From Asterochloris sp. CNOR1 (taxonomy: Eukaryota > Chlorophyta > Trebouxiophyceae > Trebouxiales > Trebouxiaceae): a DNA stretch of 64,000 nucleotides. The position numbers and the translations under genes are program-made. The stretch lies in assembly GCA_963969365.1 (NCBI GenBank), contig OZ017757.1, forward strand, positions 2,480,001 through 2,544,000. The letters run 5' to 3'. The notes beneath the pieces were generated by a model. The model saw only the letters and a list, made by a program, of their open reading frames with translations, ran no database searches and was not told where the DNA came from. Of this stretch, positions 10,361-22,251 are shown in pieces. How positions within the stretch are numbered: the first letter of the stretch is position 1; each line of letters opens with the position of its first letter.

Positions 10361-13300
10361 TCAGACTGCACCCTTCGCTGCAGGCGCCTGAGGGGGTCTG
10401 TCCAGCTGCAACTTCTCCATCTGAGCTGCCTGGCGCTGCAACTCCAGATCTGCACGCTTCTGCAGGCAAGTAACGAGAGCGTGAGGCGCACTGCACTGCC
10501 AAGCATGGACTCATCCAGGACACAGTGTAAGAGCGCTCTTGCTTGTCCTGGTAGGCAGAGGAGGCCATCTCCATCTGCACAACGTGGCTGCTGCCAGACA
10601 GGCGCCGCATGATTGCAGCCTCCTGCTTGCTTCTGCAGACAGGTAGCAACCACGTGAGGCGCTGGCAGCAGCGTGCACGCTCCTGTGCAGAGAGTGGCCA
10701 CCTGGATGCAGCAGAGGGGTGTGCTCAGCAGCTCTGCATCTGCAAGTGTTTCATGCCGCTGTTGCAGGCAGGCTGGTGGAAGCAGCGGGCTTTTCAACAA
10801 CAGCATGAATGGCTTGCAAGTCATTCGTCCTGGAGTGGGTCTGGATACTCTTGCGCACACACACAGTGCCCGTAAGCCTGTGAGCAGGCAGCAGCGTGCT
10901 ACGCCGTTCACAAAGTAAGCAGACATTGTGCCAGCCCGTACAGCAAAGGAATGCAGAGCAAACCCAAGAGCAGGGAAGCCCTCACCTACTTGTGCTGGGA
11001 CATTGACACAAGTAGCGCGGCAGCAAGCGCTGTGCAGACAAGCCAATACTCAATGCTGCCGGTGGCAGCCCTCATCTGTTGAACCTGCCCAGGTCTGGCC
11101 CGATTGACTCGTGCAGCAGAGTTGCAAATCGTCTGCAGCCAGGCCGACCTCGCAGCACTCAAAATGATACACACCCTCCACACAGCACCAGCATTACTTT
11201 CAGGCCTGCCATTCAGCAGCGGACCAGCAGGTTCCCACCAGACAGCATGAGCAATGGTACCAACAAGACCCTCACCTGCTGTTCTGTTCAGGTTGGACTT
11301 CAGGTAGCCTTCATACCATTTTCTATGCATCTGTAGCACACAATGCAGGCCCAAGATGACTGCATTGGGCTTCTCGTTGGGGCCAGGATACAAGTAAGAG
11401 CACCCGAGCAACCTGCTGCTTGTGTTCCAGTTCAGCCTTGAGCAGCAGCGAACTGCAGCAACCCCAGAGCCACCTGCTTCCTCATGTCCAGGTCGGGCTT
11501 GTAGAACCTGAGATAGTCCTCCCCGCAGGAAGTCACTCCCGCGAAGAAGTCGTCCATTCCCTCCCCAGTCAGGGCCGACACCCCTACTGAGCGCAGCTCC
11601 TGGTAAAACTCGTCCAGCACCTGCGGGTTACCCAGAGAAGGGTGCAGCCAAGCACAGTACAAAGTCAACTGCTGCCTGACCCCATGCAGAGTTGAGCACT
11701 GTCTACTCTGCCGAGCACAGTTCTGATCAAAAGTCAGCTTGTGGTGAAGCAGAATCGAGGCTCAGTCACCACAGTCCAGAAATGAGGCCAGGTGGGGATC
11801 AGCCCAAAGCATTGTCTCGGGTAAAAGCACCTGTAGTCAGACCATGAGGCCAGGCAGGGGTGGATACCTGACTGATGCTGACTGCTCCAATGGTGTTGGA
11901 GTGCAGCCACACACACAGCTGCCAAGCTTGGATTGTAAGCAAAGACCCTCCAGGGCGCAGCAGAGACGTCAAGCATGCTACTGCCTTGCACAGGACACTC
12001 CCCCCGCTAACCCCTGCAGGGCCATTATGCATACAAGACCAGGTGCAGAAGAGAGAGCACAGCAGGGAGGGCCAGGGGTCTGCCTTGCACCTGTTCTGGC
12101 AGGCAGGCATGCTTTGCACACAGGCAGCAGCACTGCCCTGCTCACATGGAACACAAGATGCAAAAGACTGGTGGCACAGGAATCTGCCTGCAAAGTGTTG
12201 CCTGAGGGAGCAGGCACCAGCTTGTCAGCACTGCTCCTCACAGGTGCAGGGTCTACAACAGGCTGAATGTGTGGAAACATGCCTGCAAATACAGCACGCC
12301 TTTTCAAGCAGCTGTGGGATGCCATGCACTGCTGCTCACCAGGGACAGGGAGCGTGACAGGCTGGAGGCATAGGAGGAGTCGGCCTGCAGTGCTTCGTGG
12401 AAGGTCTCAAAGTCGGCCATCCAGTCCAGGGCGAACTGGTGGCGGGCCACGTCCACCTTGTTGAAGACCAGCAGCAGGGGCAGCTTGGTCTTGTACAGGA
12501 TGCTGCACGCCTGCAAGCAAGAAGCTGGGGTGCTGAAATATTCTGAGGCAGCTGACATGGAGGCAACATGGTCTCGGCCATAATGCTGCAGGCCTGCAGG
12601 GGAGGACGCTTGAGTACCGGCTGTGGTAGAGGCAGCTTCCATCTCAGACAAGATGCTGCAGGCCTGCAGGCAGTAAAGTGGCTTTCAAGTCAGGACATGG
12701 GGGTATGTTCCTTGACGCCAGCAGCAGGGGCAGCCTGGTCTTGTGCAAGATGGTTCAGGCCTGCGCTTTGAGCACAACAGGGCAGGCCTGCAGGCAAAGA
12801 CAGGCATCATGCTTGACAGGTCAGGGACGCTTTCTTCAAGACTAGCAGCAGGGGGCTGCCACAGATGCCGCAAGCCTAAGGTGAGGAGATAGGATGTGTT
12901 GGCATGTGCAGGTCAGGCCTGCATCTGAGTATGGCGGTTCTGTGGGTTGATACCCGATGCAAGGTCCAACGGCCTCAAGCATGCCTGAACTGTGGCAAGC
13001 CTGCTTGTCAAGCCCTACTGGTCCAAATTGTGGAATGTAAAGGACTTCACACCCCAGAGCAGGTTGCATGGCTCCAAAGGCAGGGCTCAGCTGAACACCC
13101 CTGTGAAGCCTGCAGCTGGGAACCTTTCGTGATAAGCACTGCCACCTCACGCCCACAGATTGCAGCCATCAGCACAGCATCAGGCGGCCACATACCTGCA
13201 GCATATTACTCATGAAGGTCTGGGGTTGCGTGCATCGTGGGGTGTCGATGACAAACGCCACCATTGTGGGGAATCCTGCACTACAGGAATGAACGTGACA

Positions 13301-15648
13301 GCCTGAGGTGCTTGCAACACTGCTTTCAGATGACGGTGATGGGGAGTCTAGAGATCACCAAGAAGTCTTCAGGGTGAGTGGCTCAAATCATGTGGCACAT
13401 GCAGAAACTGCCTGCATGGATCGTTCGCCAGGCCCGGCACAAGCTGCAGTGGAACCTCTCGGAGGCACGTTGGATAACATGTATGAAAGGAGCTGCAACA
13501 TCAGTCACAGCAGGCGCAGCACAGCAGGCTCGGCACAGTAGGCGCGGCACAGCAGGCTCGGCACAGCAGGCGTGGCACAGCAGGCACGGCACAACAGGCG
13601 CGGCACAGCAGGCACGGCACAGCAGGCGCACGGCAGGCGCGGCGCAGCAGGCGAGGCATGCACAGCGCCTGTGCTTGCAGGGCACCAAGCACAACTTTGC
13701 TGGCAGCCAGCAACCGGCAAGTGGTGCAGGCAGAGTAGGTCTTGGTGCCAACCAGTGCAGCACACCTGCAGCAAAAGCCTCAGTGATGATGGCTCCTGAG
13801 GCTGACCATGTGAAGATCTCGATCTGGCCCGGGGTGTCTACGATGATGTACTCCAGCGGGGGTTCCCGCTTTTTCTCGCAAAGCGCCAGCACCTGCAGGT
13901 AGACAGATTGCTTCTCACACAAACAGAGCGGAAACTCCACAAGGAATCTAGTGCAGCGATGTTGCCAGATCACAAAGTTAAGTCTGGAGATCCACAAGGA
14001 CCCTGGTGCTGCAGCTTTGCCAGGAAATGTAAACAGTGCACCTCCAGGGACCAGATGAGCCAACTAAAGTGTAAAGTGTCAAGGAGGCCTGAACACTGCA
14101 GCAGCCTGCCAATGCTCTGCTGCATGGCTGGGCACTAAGGGGCAGGTGGAGCTACAAGGAGGCAGCTGAGCAGCAATGCAGCAAGCTGAGCCAGCAGGGA
14201 TGAGGTATCAGCAGTCACTGCCTGATGTGATGGCTCTCTAAGGTGCAGGAGAGGTTCAAGCCTGTGTCGTCCCACCTGGTCAAAGCGTGTTGCAAACAGG
14301 TTGAGGGAGGTCAGGATGCCGCCGTTGGGGCCCAGGCTGTACTGCTTCATGACATTTTTGTAGTTGACCTGCAAGGGATGCACAACTGTGCTCAACCTGT
14401 TGAGCTGCAGCCCATGAGAGGCGACCAACAGCTGCAAGCCGGGTCCTGCAACAGGCTGGCGGGACTTCCAACCCACCATGGCACAGGACCATGAGAACGA
14501 TGAAAAAGATGCTTCACACGGTGTACACCTTGTGCCCCCAGATGGAGGCAAAGACGCAGGGCAAACAGGCACCGCAGGGAAGTGCAAGTCAATGAGATGC
14601 AGGGGTCTGGTTTGCGCTGGACGCCCTTGCCAATCCCAGAACACTTTGACAGCTCAGCCCTTGCTGAGCCCCTGCTGAGGTCCCAATAATAAGCTGCCAT
14701 TTGTGCCAAGCACAGTATCGCACCCCTGCCCAGGGCGTTGGCTCCAAGCCAGGACACCACTCTTCCCTCTCAGCACCCACCGTGTCTCGGATGTCAATGT
14801 TTGGCTCGTAGGGTGTGTCAGTGACGGCAGGGTCCAGGTTGAGGACGTAGCCGGGCCTTTTCTGTGCGTGGAGATGCGCGTTTAGGCGCTGCATGAGTGT
14901 GGTCTTGCCGGAGCCTGCCATGCCTACACATGGAAGGAGAACAATCATGTCAGACCGGTTGGTGTGCATGCTCCCAAGGCCTGCTCCTGGCAGCTTTGGG
15001 GGCTCCTTGCTGCAGGAACATAGATTGACTGGAAATCCTTCCATGCCAGCAGGGGATGGCAGGACATCAGCACCTCAACATCAAATGGAACCCTCACATC
15101 AAATGGAGCCCAGCTCCCAGTGCTCTGCTAGCCCTGGTTGCATAAGCGAGGTCCTGTCAGGGCCTGCCATGTCCTTGCGCATGTGGGGGAGATGTCCACA
15201 AATGACAGCCAGTATGCACATGCTTAGGGCCTGGCTCCAGCTGTTGACATTGCCCTTGCTGCATAAGGAGTGTGATGGTCTTATTTACCCCTCCCAGCAG
15301 GGACTTCTTGTCTGGTGCAGAGCACTGATGGGGAGCAAGCCAGACCTGCGATGCACAGCCTGAGAGCAGCTCTGGATAGCCAGCTGAGGCCTTGGGCAAA
15401 GCTGCATGCGTGAGTAGCCACAGCACAGTCTGACACAACGCTGAGACCTTGGGCACTGACGGTCCTGAATACTATCCGCAACGTGCAGAGGAATGGCTGT
15501 CACCTATAACAAGGATGACCATGGGCTTTTTGGGCTGTGTTGCTCCATCTGTCGCACTCGTCGATGCCTGAGATGGCCCTGATGCCTTCCCTGCTGACTG
15601 ACCAACCTTTGTGTTCATCTCAGCCTTGGCACCGTCATCTTGGGGCAT
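10361..15648 (-). CDS. GPN1: GPN-loop GTPase 1 (XAB1-like)
   Basis: GPN1 is a cytosolic GTPase needed for RNA polymerase II assembly and nuclear import. Eight exons are in phase: 15648-15504, 14923-14781, 14368-14276, 13892-13766, 13275-13196, 12510-12340, 11620-11474 and 10459-10361, giving about 334 residues. After a 45-residue Ser/Thr-rich start come the P-loop GMAGSGKTT (near 50-58), the GPN insertion SLGPNGG (near 106-112), DTPGQIE (near 145), the base-specificity motif FNKVD (near 212) and [27 protein letters not shown] matches the family block well. The start is the first ATG in a good context; a second in-frame Met lies ten codons later. The final exon is the uncertain part: [20 protein letters not shown] fits the charged C-terminal helix of the family, but an alternative short exon near 11436-11413 (AELEHKQQ) is also in phase. 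The acidic tail of plant and animal GPN1 is absent. It is divergent from the tubby-like gene. Confidence 0.92.
10545..10645 (-). pseudogene. Decayed copy of a kinase N-lobe exon inside a GPN1 intron
   Basis: On the minus strand this reads [20 protein letters not shown] and then [11 protein letters not shown], close to the exon at 227-63 ([29 protein letters not shown]). After that the hinge strand is disrupted: SYIVLEW has become SYTVSWM. A pyrimidine-poor CTGCAG lies upstream. The copy is in the same orientation as the host GPN1 gene and would not join it in a sensible frame. Confidence 0.8.
13506..13660. repeat. 14-bp GC-rich minisatellite in a GPN1 intron
   Basis: Eight to ten imperfect copies of a 14-base unit with consensus GGCACAGCAGGCGC, ending with shortened units near 13640-13660. 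It lies in the intron between the DTPGQIE exon and the next one. The spacing is strictly tandem without unique spacers, so it is a minisatellite and not a CRISPR array. Confidence 0.9.
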
Positions 15649-15985
15649 GGCTGCCCCAGTGTCAAGAGGAAAGGTGGTAGAGGTGCCTCAAGCAGTGGCG
15701 TTAAGAATCAAGGGGTGTTCCTCATGCCGCACAAATTGCTGGGTAGGTGCGTCGTACAACTTAGAACGGGAACAGTCACTCGATCTGCAAGCCCAACGTG
15801 CTGCCCTTGGGAAATGCTGCATGAAGCACAAAGAAAGCAAGCAGAACGTAGGTCACAACGCTCCACATGGCGCAGTCCTTGCTTTCCTCTGCTTACTGTC
15901 CATGCTGATTGACGAACCCACAATTGTGACCTTTGCCAGGCGTGCATGACGCTTTTGGAAGACTGAGGCGGTCACGTGGGGAACC
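15649..15985. promoter_or_regulatory. Shared divergent promoter region, GPN1 / tubby-like
   Basis: The start codons of two divergently oriented genes are 337 bases apart, so both core promoters and 5' leaders should lie here. No TATA box or recognisable element was seen; the call rests on geometry only. Confidence 0.5.
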
Positions 15986-18900
15986 ATGTTTATGTCCCAA
16001 GACCAGCTATCGCAGTCTCAGCAGCAGGCCCAGGACAGGTGCACATGCAATGCATGTGCTGCTGCACTCCTCTGGCGCCATTCAGCATTGCACCAACCCC
16101 GCTTCTGCAGGCGCCCCTACTCGCCGAAGCAGGACCCTGGCAGGCAGGCTGCTCCTGTGCGCCCTGTGTCAGCCAACACCTACATGCGGAATGCTGTGGA
16201 GGGGCCCAGGCCGAGCTCAACCTCAAATTCAGGTGCCATGCCTGTGCAGCTGTGATGCATTCCTGCATTGCCTCGGGGCAGTGCGCAGCCTCCTGCAGCT
16301 GCACTGCTGTACTGCCTTTGCTTGGGGCAGGACACAGCCTCCTGCAGGGAGCGCATGGCTCCAAAGCACCAGGGGTTCTGCAGCTGTGGTGCCCACAGAT
16401 TTCTGCAGGTTTACCATCTGAGCTGGGCAGGCAGGCTCTCCCAGGCTCTCCCAGGCTCTCACCCAGGCTCCGCGCCCCTGCAGGCAGCCCCCTGCAAAAC
16501 TTCACATCCTACAGCAACGTGCTGTTTGGGGATGAGCAGGGAGGGGACGTTTTGGCTGGGGAGCCTGCTGCTGCCAAGCCGCAGGCAGAGGCTGAGACGC
16601 CGCGGTCAATGTCTGTGGCGGACAAGGTGCAGCAGCAGATCGCGCTGAACCAGCAGAAGAGGCTGGCGCGGCTGCAGGTGAGGCTCCCGGCAGGCTGATT
16701 GGGTAATGCACGCTGGAGTCGGGGCGTTGAGTGACGTGGGCTGTCCCTCTGAGGGCGCCCTGACTGCCACAGAGCGTGAGCAGCATATGACGCTGGACCA
16801 GCAGAGGAGTCCGCGGCAGCTGCAGATGAGGCCCCTGGCGGGGATGTGTACGCACTCATGAAGCTCGAGGCTGCACATGTGTAGCTCCTGCGCTGCCTCT
16901 CCGGCTCAGCTGGTTCTCTTGGTGCGGGTGGCTGCCCCTCCAAAGGACGACGGGCAGCTTTGAGGAAAACAGCTGCACAGGGTTGGTGTGGGGCGTGCCC
17001 ATGTCCAGTGTCCTGGCCTGTGCTCCAGGCTTTATCTCTGGAGGGGTCCCTGCTGGTGGCCGGCACATTCCACCAGGCGTGCAGCAGGTGGCTGCCAGTG
17101 CGATGCCTGCCGCCCTCGGAGAACAGCCACAGCTCTAGAGGCTGCAGCATCGGTCAGCCGGCACATGCAGCGCTATCACTAGGCTTCAGTTCTGGAGCAC
17201 CTACTGTGGAGCACCTACTGAGGTCTTGGGGCAGGCACAATCATTCTGAAGCCCCCCAAAAACCTGCCTGAGCATTAGCTGGCAGGCCTCTCCTGCTCAA
17301 TGAAGCTCGACTTGTGCTTCTCTTTGCTCAACAGGCGTCAAGCGCATGCGTGAAGGGCGGATTAGCAGCTCAGAGTTAGCAGCCCAGCTTCAATAAGGCG
17401 GCTGCCTGCAGGGTGGCTGACAGCAATGTGTCTCTCGTCTCCACCTTGCAGCTTCAGTGAAGCACCTGCCTGCAGGGTGGGCTGGCATCCCAGTGGTTGC
17501 TGGCCAGCCTCCAGCTGAACCAACTGCCTGCCTACAGGGCGGGCTGGCACTTTAGGCATAGCTAAGCAGCCACTGGCTTTAATCAGGTGCCTGCCTACAG
17601 GGTGGGCTGGCACTCCTGATATCACAGTCCAGCCTACAGTCAGCTGCCTGCCTGCAGGGTGGGCCAGCATCTCATTGTGCACTGTCTAGCCTCAAGCTGA
17701 ACAAACTGGCTGCCTCTAGGGTGGGCTGGCACTGCAGAGAGCGCAGTCCAGCCTCCAGCTTCAATCAGGTGTGCCTGCTACAGGGTGGGCTGGCACCCCA
17801 GTGCTCAGCATCCAGCCTCCAGCCTCCATCAGGTGCATGCCTACAGGGTGGGCTGGCACTCCAAAAGATTGCAGTCCAGCCACCAGCTTCAGGGAAGTCC
17901 CTGTGTGCAGGGTGGCCTGGCAGCTCAGAGTTCGCTGTCCAGGCCTGGCACCCCGGGAGGCTCCCATCCCGGCACGCCTGGCGGCACATCGACGCCTGTG
18001 ACGCCATTCAGCGCCAACTATGTGCCTCAGGTGGGGCACTCATGGGCCGCGTCCGGGGGACCAGTGGCACCCACAGAGCCCCAGGATGGTGGTGACTTAC
18101 ATAGCTGCCGCATCATGCACAACAGCCGCCACACCAGGCTTGCAGCAAAGACATGGCAGTACAGCAAAGGGCGCCTTGGCAGCAGAACATGGGGTGCCCC
18201 TGCTTTGCCCCTTCCCCGCCTTACCAACGCAGCCTCCTCCACCCCTCCAGGCATGTCTTTGAGATGGTGAATTGTCACACCAGCAGCAAGCCTCAAGCAA
18301 AGTGAAGCAGGCAGCAGCAACAAGTGCTCTGTGCCCTGCAGGTGCCACCACCGCTGCCCATGACTGCATCGATGGGTGGCGGCCTCACATCGCCGCAGCT
18401 GTCGCAGGGCCTGACCGGCAGAGGGCTCTCCGGCCAACTCCCAGAGGTAAGGCGTTCACATGCACAAGCTCTGCTTCCCTTTCTCAAAGCTTCGGCTCGG
18501 CAGATGTGCAGCAGCTGCGCACATTGGCGGCAGCCCAGCCCCTGTCCTGCTGGGTCTAGATGCAATGCAATGCAGTTTCCTTCCACTTCACAATTCAGTA
18601 TTTACTTTTGGATTTGTGCCTGCAGGGCATGTCCAGCAGCCCTCGCCCTCTGCTCCAGCAGGCGACGTCCTTCCGGCGCCAGTCCTCCATGCAGCGGACG
18701 AGCTCGGCGGCAGAATCCCAGAGCTCCACAGCAGAGCAGAGCCTGGCTGCGCGGGGGTTGCCCGCCATGTATGACCCAAATGGTGAGAACCCAGCTGCAG
18801 TAATGTCAACTCTCAAGGAATTGACGAGGGATGAGTTGCTGTCATTGGGCTGGGAACGTCACATTGCTGCTTCAGCCAAGCACTACAAGGGACAGGAAAG

Positions 18901-21900
18901 TAGTGGTCATGTGTTGCAGAGCTGTGTTTGAAATATGGGGTGTGAACACTTGCTTCTTAGAGGGTCGCCCCAAGATGTTGGGTGTTGTGAGGACAGCAGC
19001 AAAGGTTTCCAGAAAGATGTTTGCAATTTGTGCCTGCTGGGTCTTGAGTCTGGGCTGATATAAATGAATTTGGTAGGCTTGCAGTTCGAGAGGGCTCCAT
19101 TCCTGGTGAGCAATAGCGTCAACAGAAAGCACTTCTGCTCTGCCTGCAGAGGAGGAAGGCTTGAAGAAGAAACAGGAGAGCGTTGCCAGGCTGAGATTGA
19201 CAGCTACGCCCGCAACATCCAGTGGTGTGGGGGCTTCTGGAAGGCCCCAGTTTACAGATGACAGGTGAGTTATGTGCCATAATGTCCTTGCTTTCTAAAG
19301 TGGGTTGTAGCATCCAGATAGACAGCAAGTGTGACGCAGGGCAGATGTGCACTTGAGATGGCCGTCCCTGCGATGCAGCACAGCTTCCAAGCCTGGAATT
19401 TACATCAAGATTGTGTGTTCAAAAGGAGAAGGCATCGGCACAGCTGATGAGACAGCACTGCTGCTGCTTGCAGGTCCTTCGTGGGGCAGCCAGGTCCACA
19501 ACAGGGGACGCCTGTCCAGTGCAGCATTGTGCGCGACAAATCCAGCAAGATGTACCCTAAATACACCCTCATGCTGGACGGCGAGAACAGGTGGCCAATC
19601 CTGCTGGTGCCACCCCTTCAAGTCTATGCAACACTCCATGGCGAACACCCCCAGCACGCGGGCTGTCCTGGCGGCTTTCCAATGTGTGCTGTGACACTTG
19701 CCCTGCCCTGACATTCAGCAGCCACCATTTTCATCCAGCCTGCAGGCTGGTCTCGGGCACCTTTTTGCCTCACAGCCAGTTGTGAGGGTAGCATGCTTTC
19801 AGCCAATTCTCAGCTGTGAGGGCGGCATGCAACGCTCCACACCAGCAGCGACCTTTTTTGTCCAGGCTGCAGGCTGGTCCCATGCACCATCTTGCCTGCT
19901 GCCTAATCTAGTTGCGAGGGCAGCATGCTACACCCTCAGCCAGATCGCCCAGGAAGCCTCCACAGACATCATGTCCTCTAAAGCACTCTGCCAGCCCCAT
20001 GTCGCTTGCTACACAGCCAGGACCTGGCCCTTGGTGCAGCAAACGCACTGCAGCCCCACTCATTCACATATGTGATTTGTGTCCTCTCGCCTGGCATAGC
20101 TCAGTGCGCCGCCTGCTTTGCTGCCAGGTCCCTGCTTTCTTCGCGTAAGTGCAAGAAGAGCAGGTCAGCCAACCACCTCATCGCGCTGGACGCAGCCAAC
20201 GCTGCACCTGCACCTCTGGCTGACTTGAAATTGCCTGCCCACTTCTCGCACTGCCCTGCCAGGTCGCTGCCGCTGGCATAGAGCCTCACACAAGGGCAAG
20301 ATCAGCTGACGCTCAGGGCTGCAGCAACGCATCAGCCAGGGTTGCTGCCGCACTGCAGGTTCCTGCTTTCTGCGCGCAAGCGCAAAAAGAGCAGGTCTTC
20401 CAACTACATCATCTCGCTGGATGTGGCCGACACTTCCAGGCACAGCCCCCACTTTGCGGGAAAGGTCCGCAGCAACTTTCTGGGCACAGAGTTTGTGCTT
20501 TACGATACAGGGGACAAGCCTGGGAAGCAGCGAGGAGGTGAGCAGACTCCAAAGCCTGCAATCGCTGCACAAGACACTGGCTATGCACCTCATGCCTTAC
20601 TTATGCGCTTTGTCCTGCCCTCAGCATTTGGCCCACTGCGCTCGGCCTGTGGCTTGTGCAGCACCGCAGGGGGCATCGTGTTGTGCCTCGGGATCCTGCC
20701 GACTTGTCGCCTCTGTGCCATCCACAGCTCACCACTGCTTTGACATGTTGCACATCTGTACGGACCAGCAGCATGCCACCTATGTTTCCTGCTGCAGCTG
20801 AGGTACATCCCATGCAGCTGGGGTGCTTCCCTTTGATCCTCTCCCCCGGGCAACCCCACTGCTGGGATGACAGAGTTGACTCCTGACATCCCATCAGCCT
20901 GCCAGTGCCCCTGCTGCAGAGGGCGACCTGCGCAGGGAGCTGGGCGGCGTCCGCTTCGAGTACAACGTGCTGGGCACGCGCGGGCCCCGCAAGATGGTGG
21001 CGGTGGTGCCAGCCATGGACCCCACGGGGGAGCCCTACATCTTCAGGCCAGAGGTGGAGAACGACAGCATCCTGGACAGGTGATGAGGCACTGGGACTGG
21101 GCTGGGTGGCATGTAGCCATCTGGGAAGTGCCCCCTGCACCGTGCTGGTGCATGGCATGGGCCCTGCGGGGAGAGCCTTGTGTTGTCAGGCTGGGAAAAT
21201 GGGTGGGCAGGCGTTGTGGATCATTGAGTGTGCTGGGGCCCGAACAACAAAGTGTCGGGCAGGCTAGTGAATGCCTTTTTGTCCAGGTCTGGGGTCTCAG
21301 GCCTTGCCCTGCTGGCTGCAAGGGGCAAGCTTCATACCGCATCTGCGCAGCCAGCTTTTGTGTCATAACTGCAGTGTCGGCTTGCTGTCTGCAGGCATAA
21401 AGCCAAGCTGCACCTCGAACAGATACTGGTAATGATAAACAAGCCGCCCAAGTGGAATGACCAGGTGACCATCCTATATCGCTCACAGTGCCAGGCCCCA
21501 ATCAGCTTGCCAGGGCTTGTCCTGAGCTCGCACAGCTCAGTCCTGTCAACTCTGCATGTGTCATCGCAGCTCTGGCAGCCAACATGTTGCTGCTCAGCCT
21601 CTGCACGTCAAGCCTTTGAGGTACTGATGCCTGCAGTTGGGCGCATACACGCTAAATTTTCAAGGGCGTGTGACCTGCGCTTCGGTGAAGAACTTTCAGC
21701 TTGTGTCCCAGACAGACCTGGACCGTGTCCTCCTCCAGTTTGGCAAGGCAAGCAAATCCTGTCAAGTCAAGCAGCATTTAGCATGCTGAGGCCCAGTTGC
21801 TTGCAGTTCTGTATGAGGCAGCTTGTCAGCTGCTGCTTGGCCTGGATACCTGGACAGTAATGAGATGGACCCCAGCCTGCAGCTGCTGCAGGCCCGGCAC

Positions 21901-22051
21901 GCCTCCCACACCGCTTGCACATCTCAAGCTTACCTGGTGGATGCAGGTTGGCAAGGACAAATTCACCATGGATTTTGCCTACCCGCTCACAGCTCTGCAG
22001 GCCTTTGCTATCTGCCTGACATCCTTTGACAGCAAGCTGGCCTGCGAATGA
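15986..22051 (+). CDS. Tubby-like protein
   Basis: Thirteen exons in phase give 529 residues: 15986-16038, 16111-16232, 16484-16677, 17929-18030, 18342-18446, 18626-18782, 19150-19264, 19474-19590, 20359-20537, 20920-21079, 21395-21464, 21637-21747 and 21947-22051. The first 285 or so residues are Ser/Pro/Gln-rich and look disordered; there is no F-box, unlike land-plant TLPs. The C-terminal half is a full tubby domain: [20 protein letters not shown], then [20 protein letters not shown] with the basic phosphoinositide-binding patch, [36 protein letters not shown], and the C-terminal signature [19 protein letters not shown]. Tubby proteins bind PIP2 membranes, and the animal TULP3 type carries cargo into cilia, which would fit an alga that has a SPATA17-like gene. 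Intron 12 has a GC donor. The introns hold several decayed exon copies, described separately. Confidence 0.95.
16436..16480. repeat. Short tandem repeat before a tubby-like exon
   Basis: About four imperfect copies of CCAGGCTCTC lie directly in front of the acceptor of exon 3 and form most of its pyrimidine tract. Confidence 0.75.
16768..16850 (+). pseudogene. Decayed copy of the 3' edge of tubby-like exon 3
   Basis: The text around CTGGACCAGCAGAGG, GCAGCTGCAGATGAGGC and CCTGGCGGG repeats, with about one change in five, the end of exon 3 and its donor (CTGAACCAGCAGAAG, GCGGCTGCAGGTGAGGC, CCCGGCAGG at 16640-16695). The donor GT has become AT in the copy. It starts about 90 bases after the true donor. 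Confidence 0.7.
17360..17945. repeat. Tandem array of about ten intron-end / exon-start units in the tubby-like gene
   Basis: Units of about 55 to 66 bases share CCTGC(C/T)TRCAGGGTGGGCTGGCA followed by a variable stretch and then CAGTCCAGCCTCCAGCTTCA-like text. The last unit contains the true acceptor of exon 4 at 17928 and its first codons (the AGTTCGCTGTCCAGG part). Each unit therefore carries an old copy of the 3' end of intron 3 with one or two AG acceptors plus the exon 4 start. The second unit was identified near 17435 and later ones near 17520, 17590, 17650, 17710, 17780, 17840 and 17900. Confidence 0.85.
20128..20281 (+). pseudogene. Decayed or poison copy of tubby-like exon 9
   Basis: Following an acceptor GCTGCCAG, the frame that exon 8 would deliver reads [20 protein letters not shown] and DAANA, a clear copy of exon 9 ([25 protein letters not shown]) located 231 bases downstream. 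Splice phase is preserved. The copy loses similarity after about 75 bases and reaches a stop at 20279-20281. A perfect GTAAGT donor has arisen 18 bases into it. In a transcript it would truncate the tubby domain. Confidence 0.8.
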
Positions 22052-22251
22052 AAGGCATCACCACAGCCCTGCAGAGGTTGCTCAGCTGTGCAGCGACATA
22101 TGAATGCCCAGTGTTCAGTTTTGAGCTAACACCACAAATAACATCAGAAGTATTGAGGCAGCAATGCCTTCGGTCATTCCTCAGCGTTGACCACCCCTCC
22201 CGATTGATTGAAGAATCGCATTCAGACGGTTTTCTGAGCAGACTGGCACCC

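Noticed and set aside
10096-11046. A 316-codon minus-strand open frame
   Set aside because: It overlaps GPN1's last intron, the GPN1 final exon in another frame, and the kinase relic. Its Cys/Arg/Leu-rich translation lacks any domain and reflects base composition.
10986-11080. A tail-anchor-like hydrophobic segment as the GPN1 C-terminus
   Set aside because: The hydrophobic peptide ending SMSQHK is out of phase with any upstream GPN1 exon, and GPN1 proteins are soluble.
13506-13660. A CRISPR-like repeat
   Set aside because: The 14-base units are directly adjacent with no spacers, and the host is a eukaryote.
13383-14063. A 226-codon minus-strand frame as one GPN1 exon
   Set aside because: It contains the real exon at 13892-13766, but the rest translates the minisatellite and intron. 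A GTGTGC donor at 13765 followed by the acceptor at 13276 restores the family sequence.
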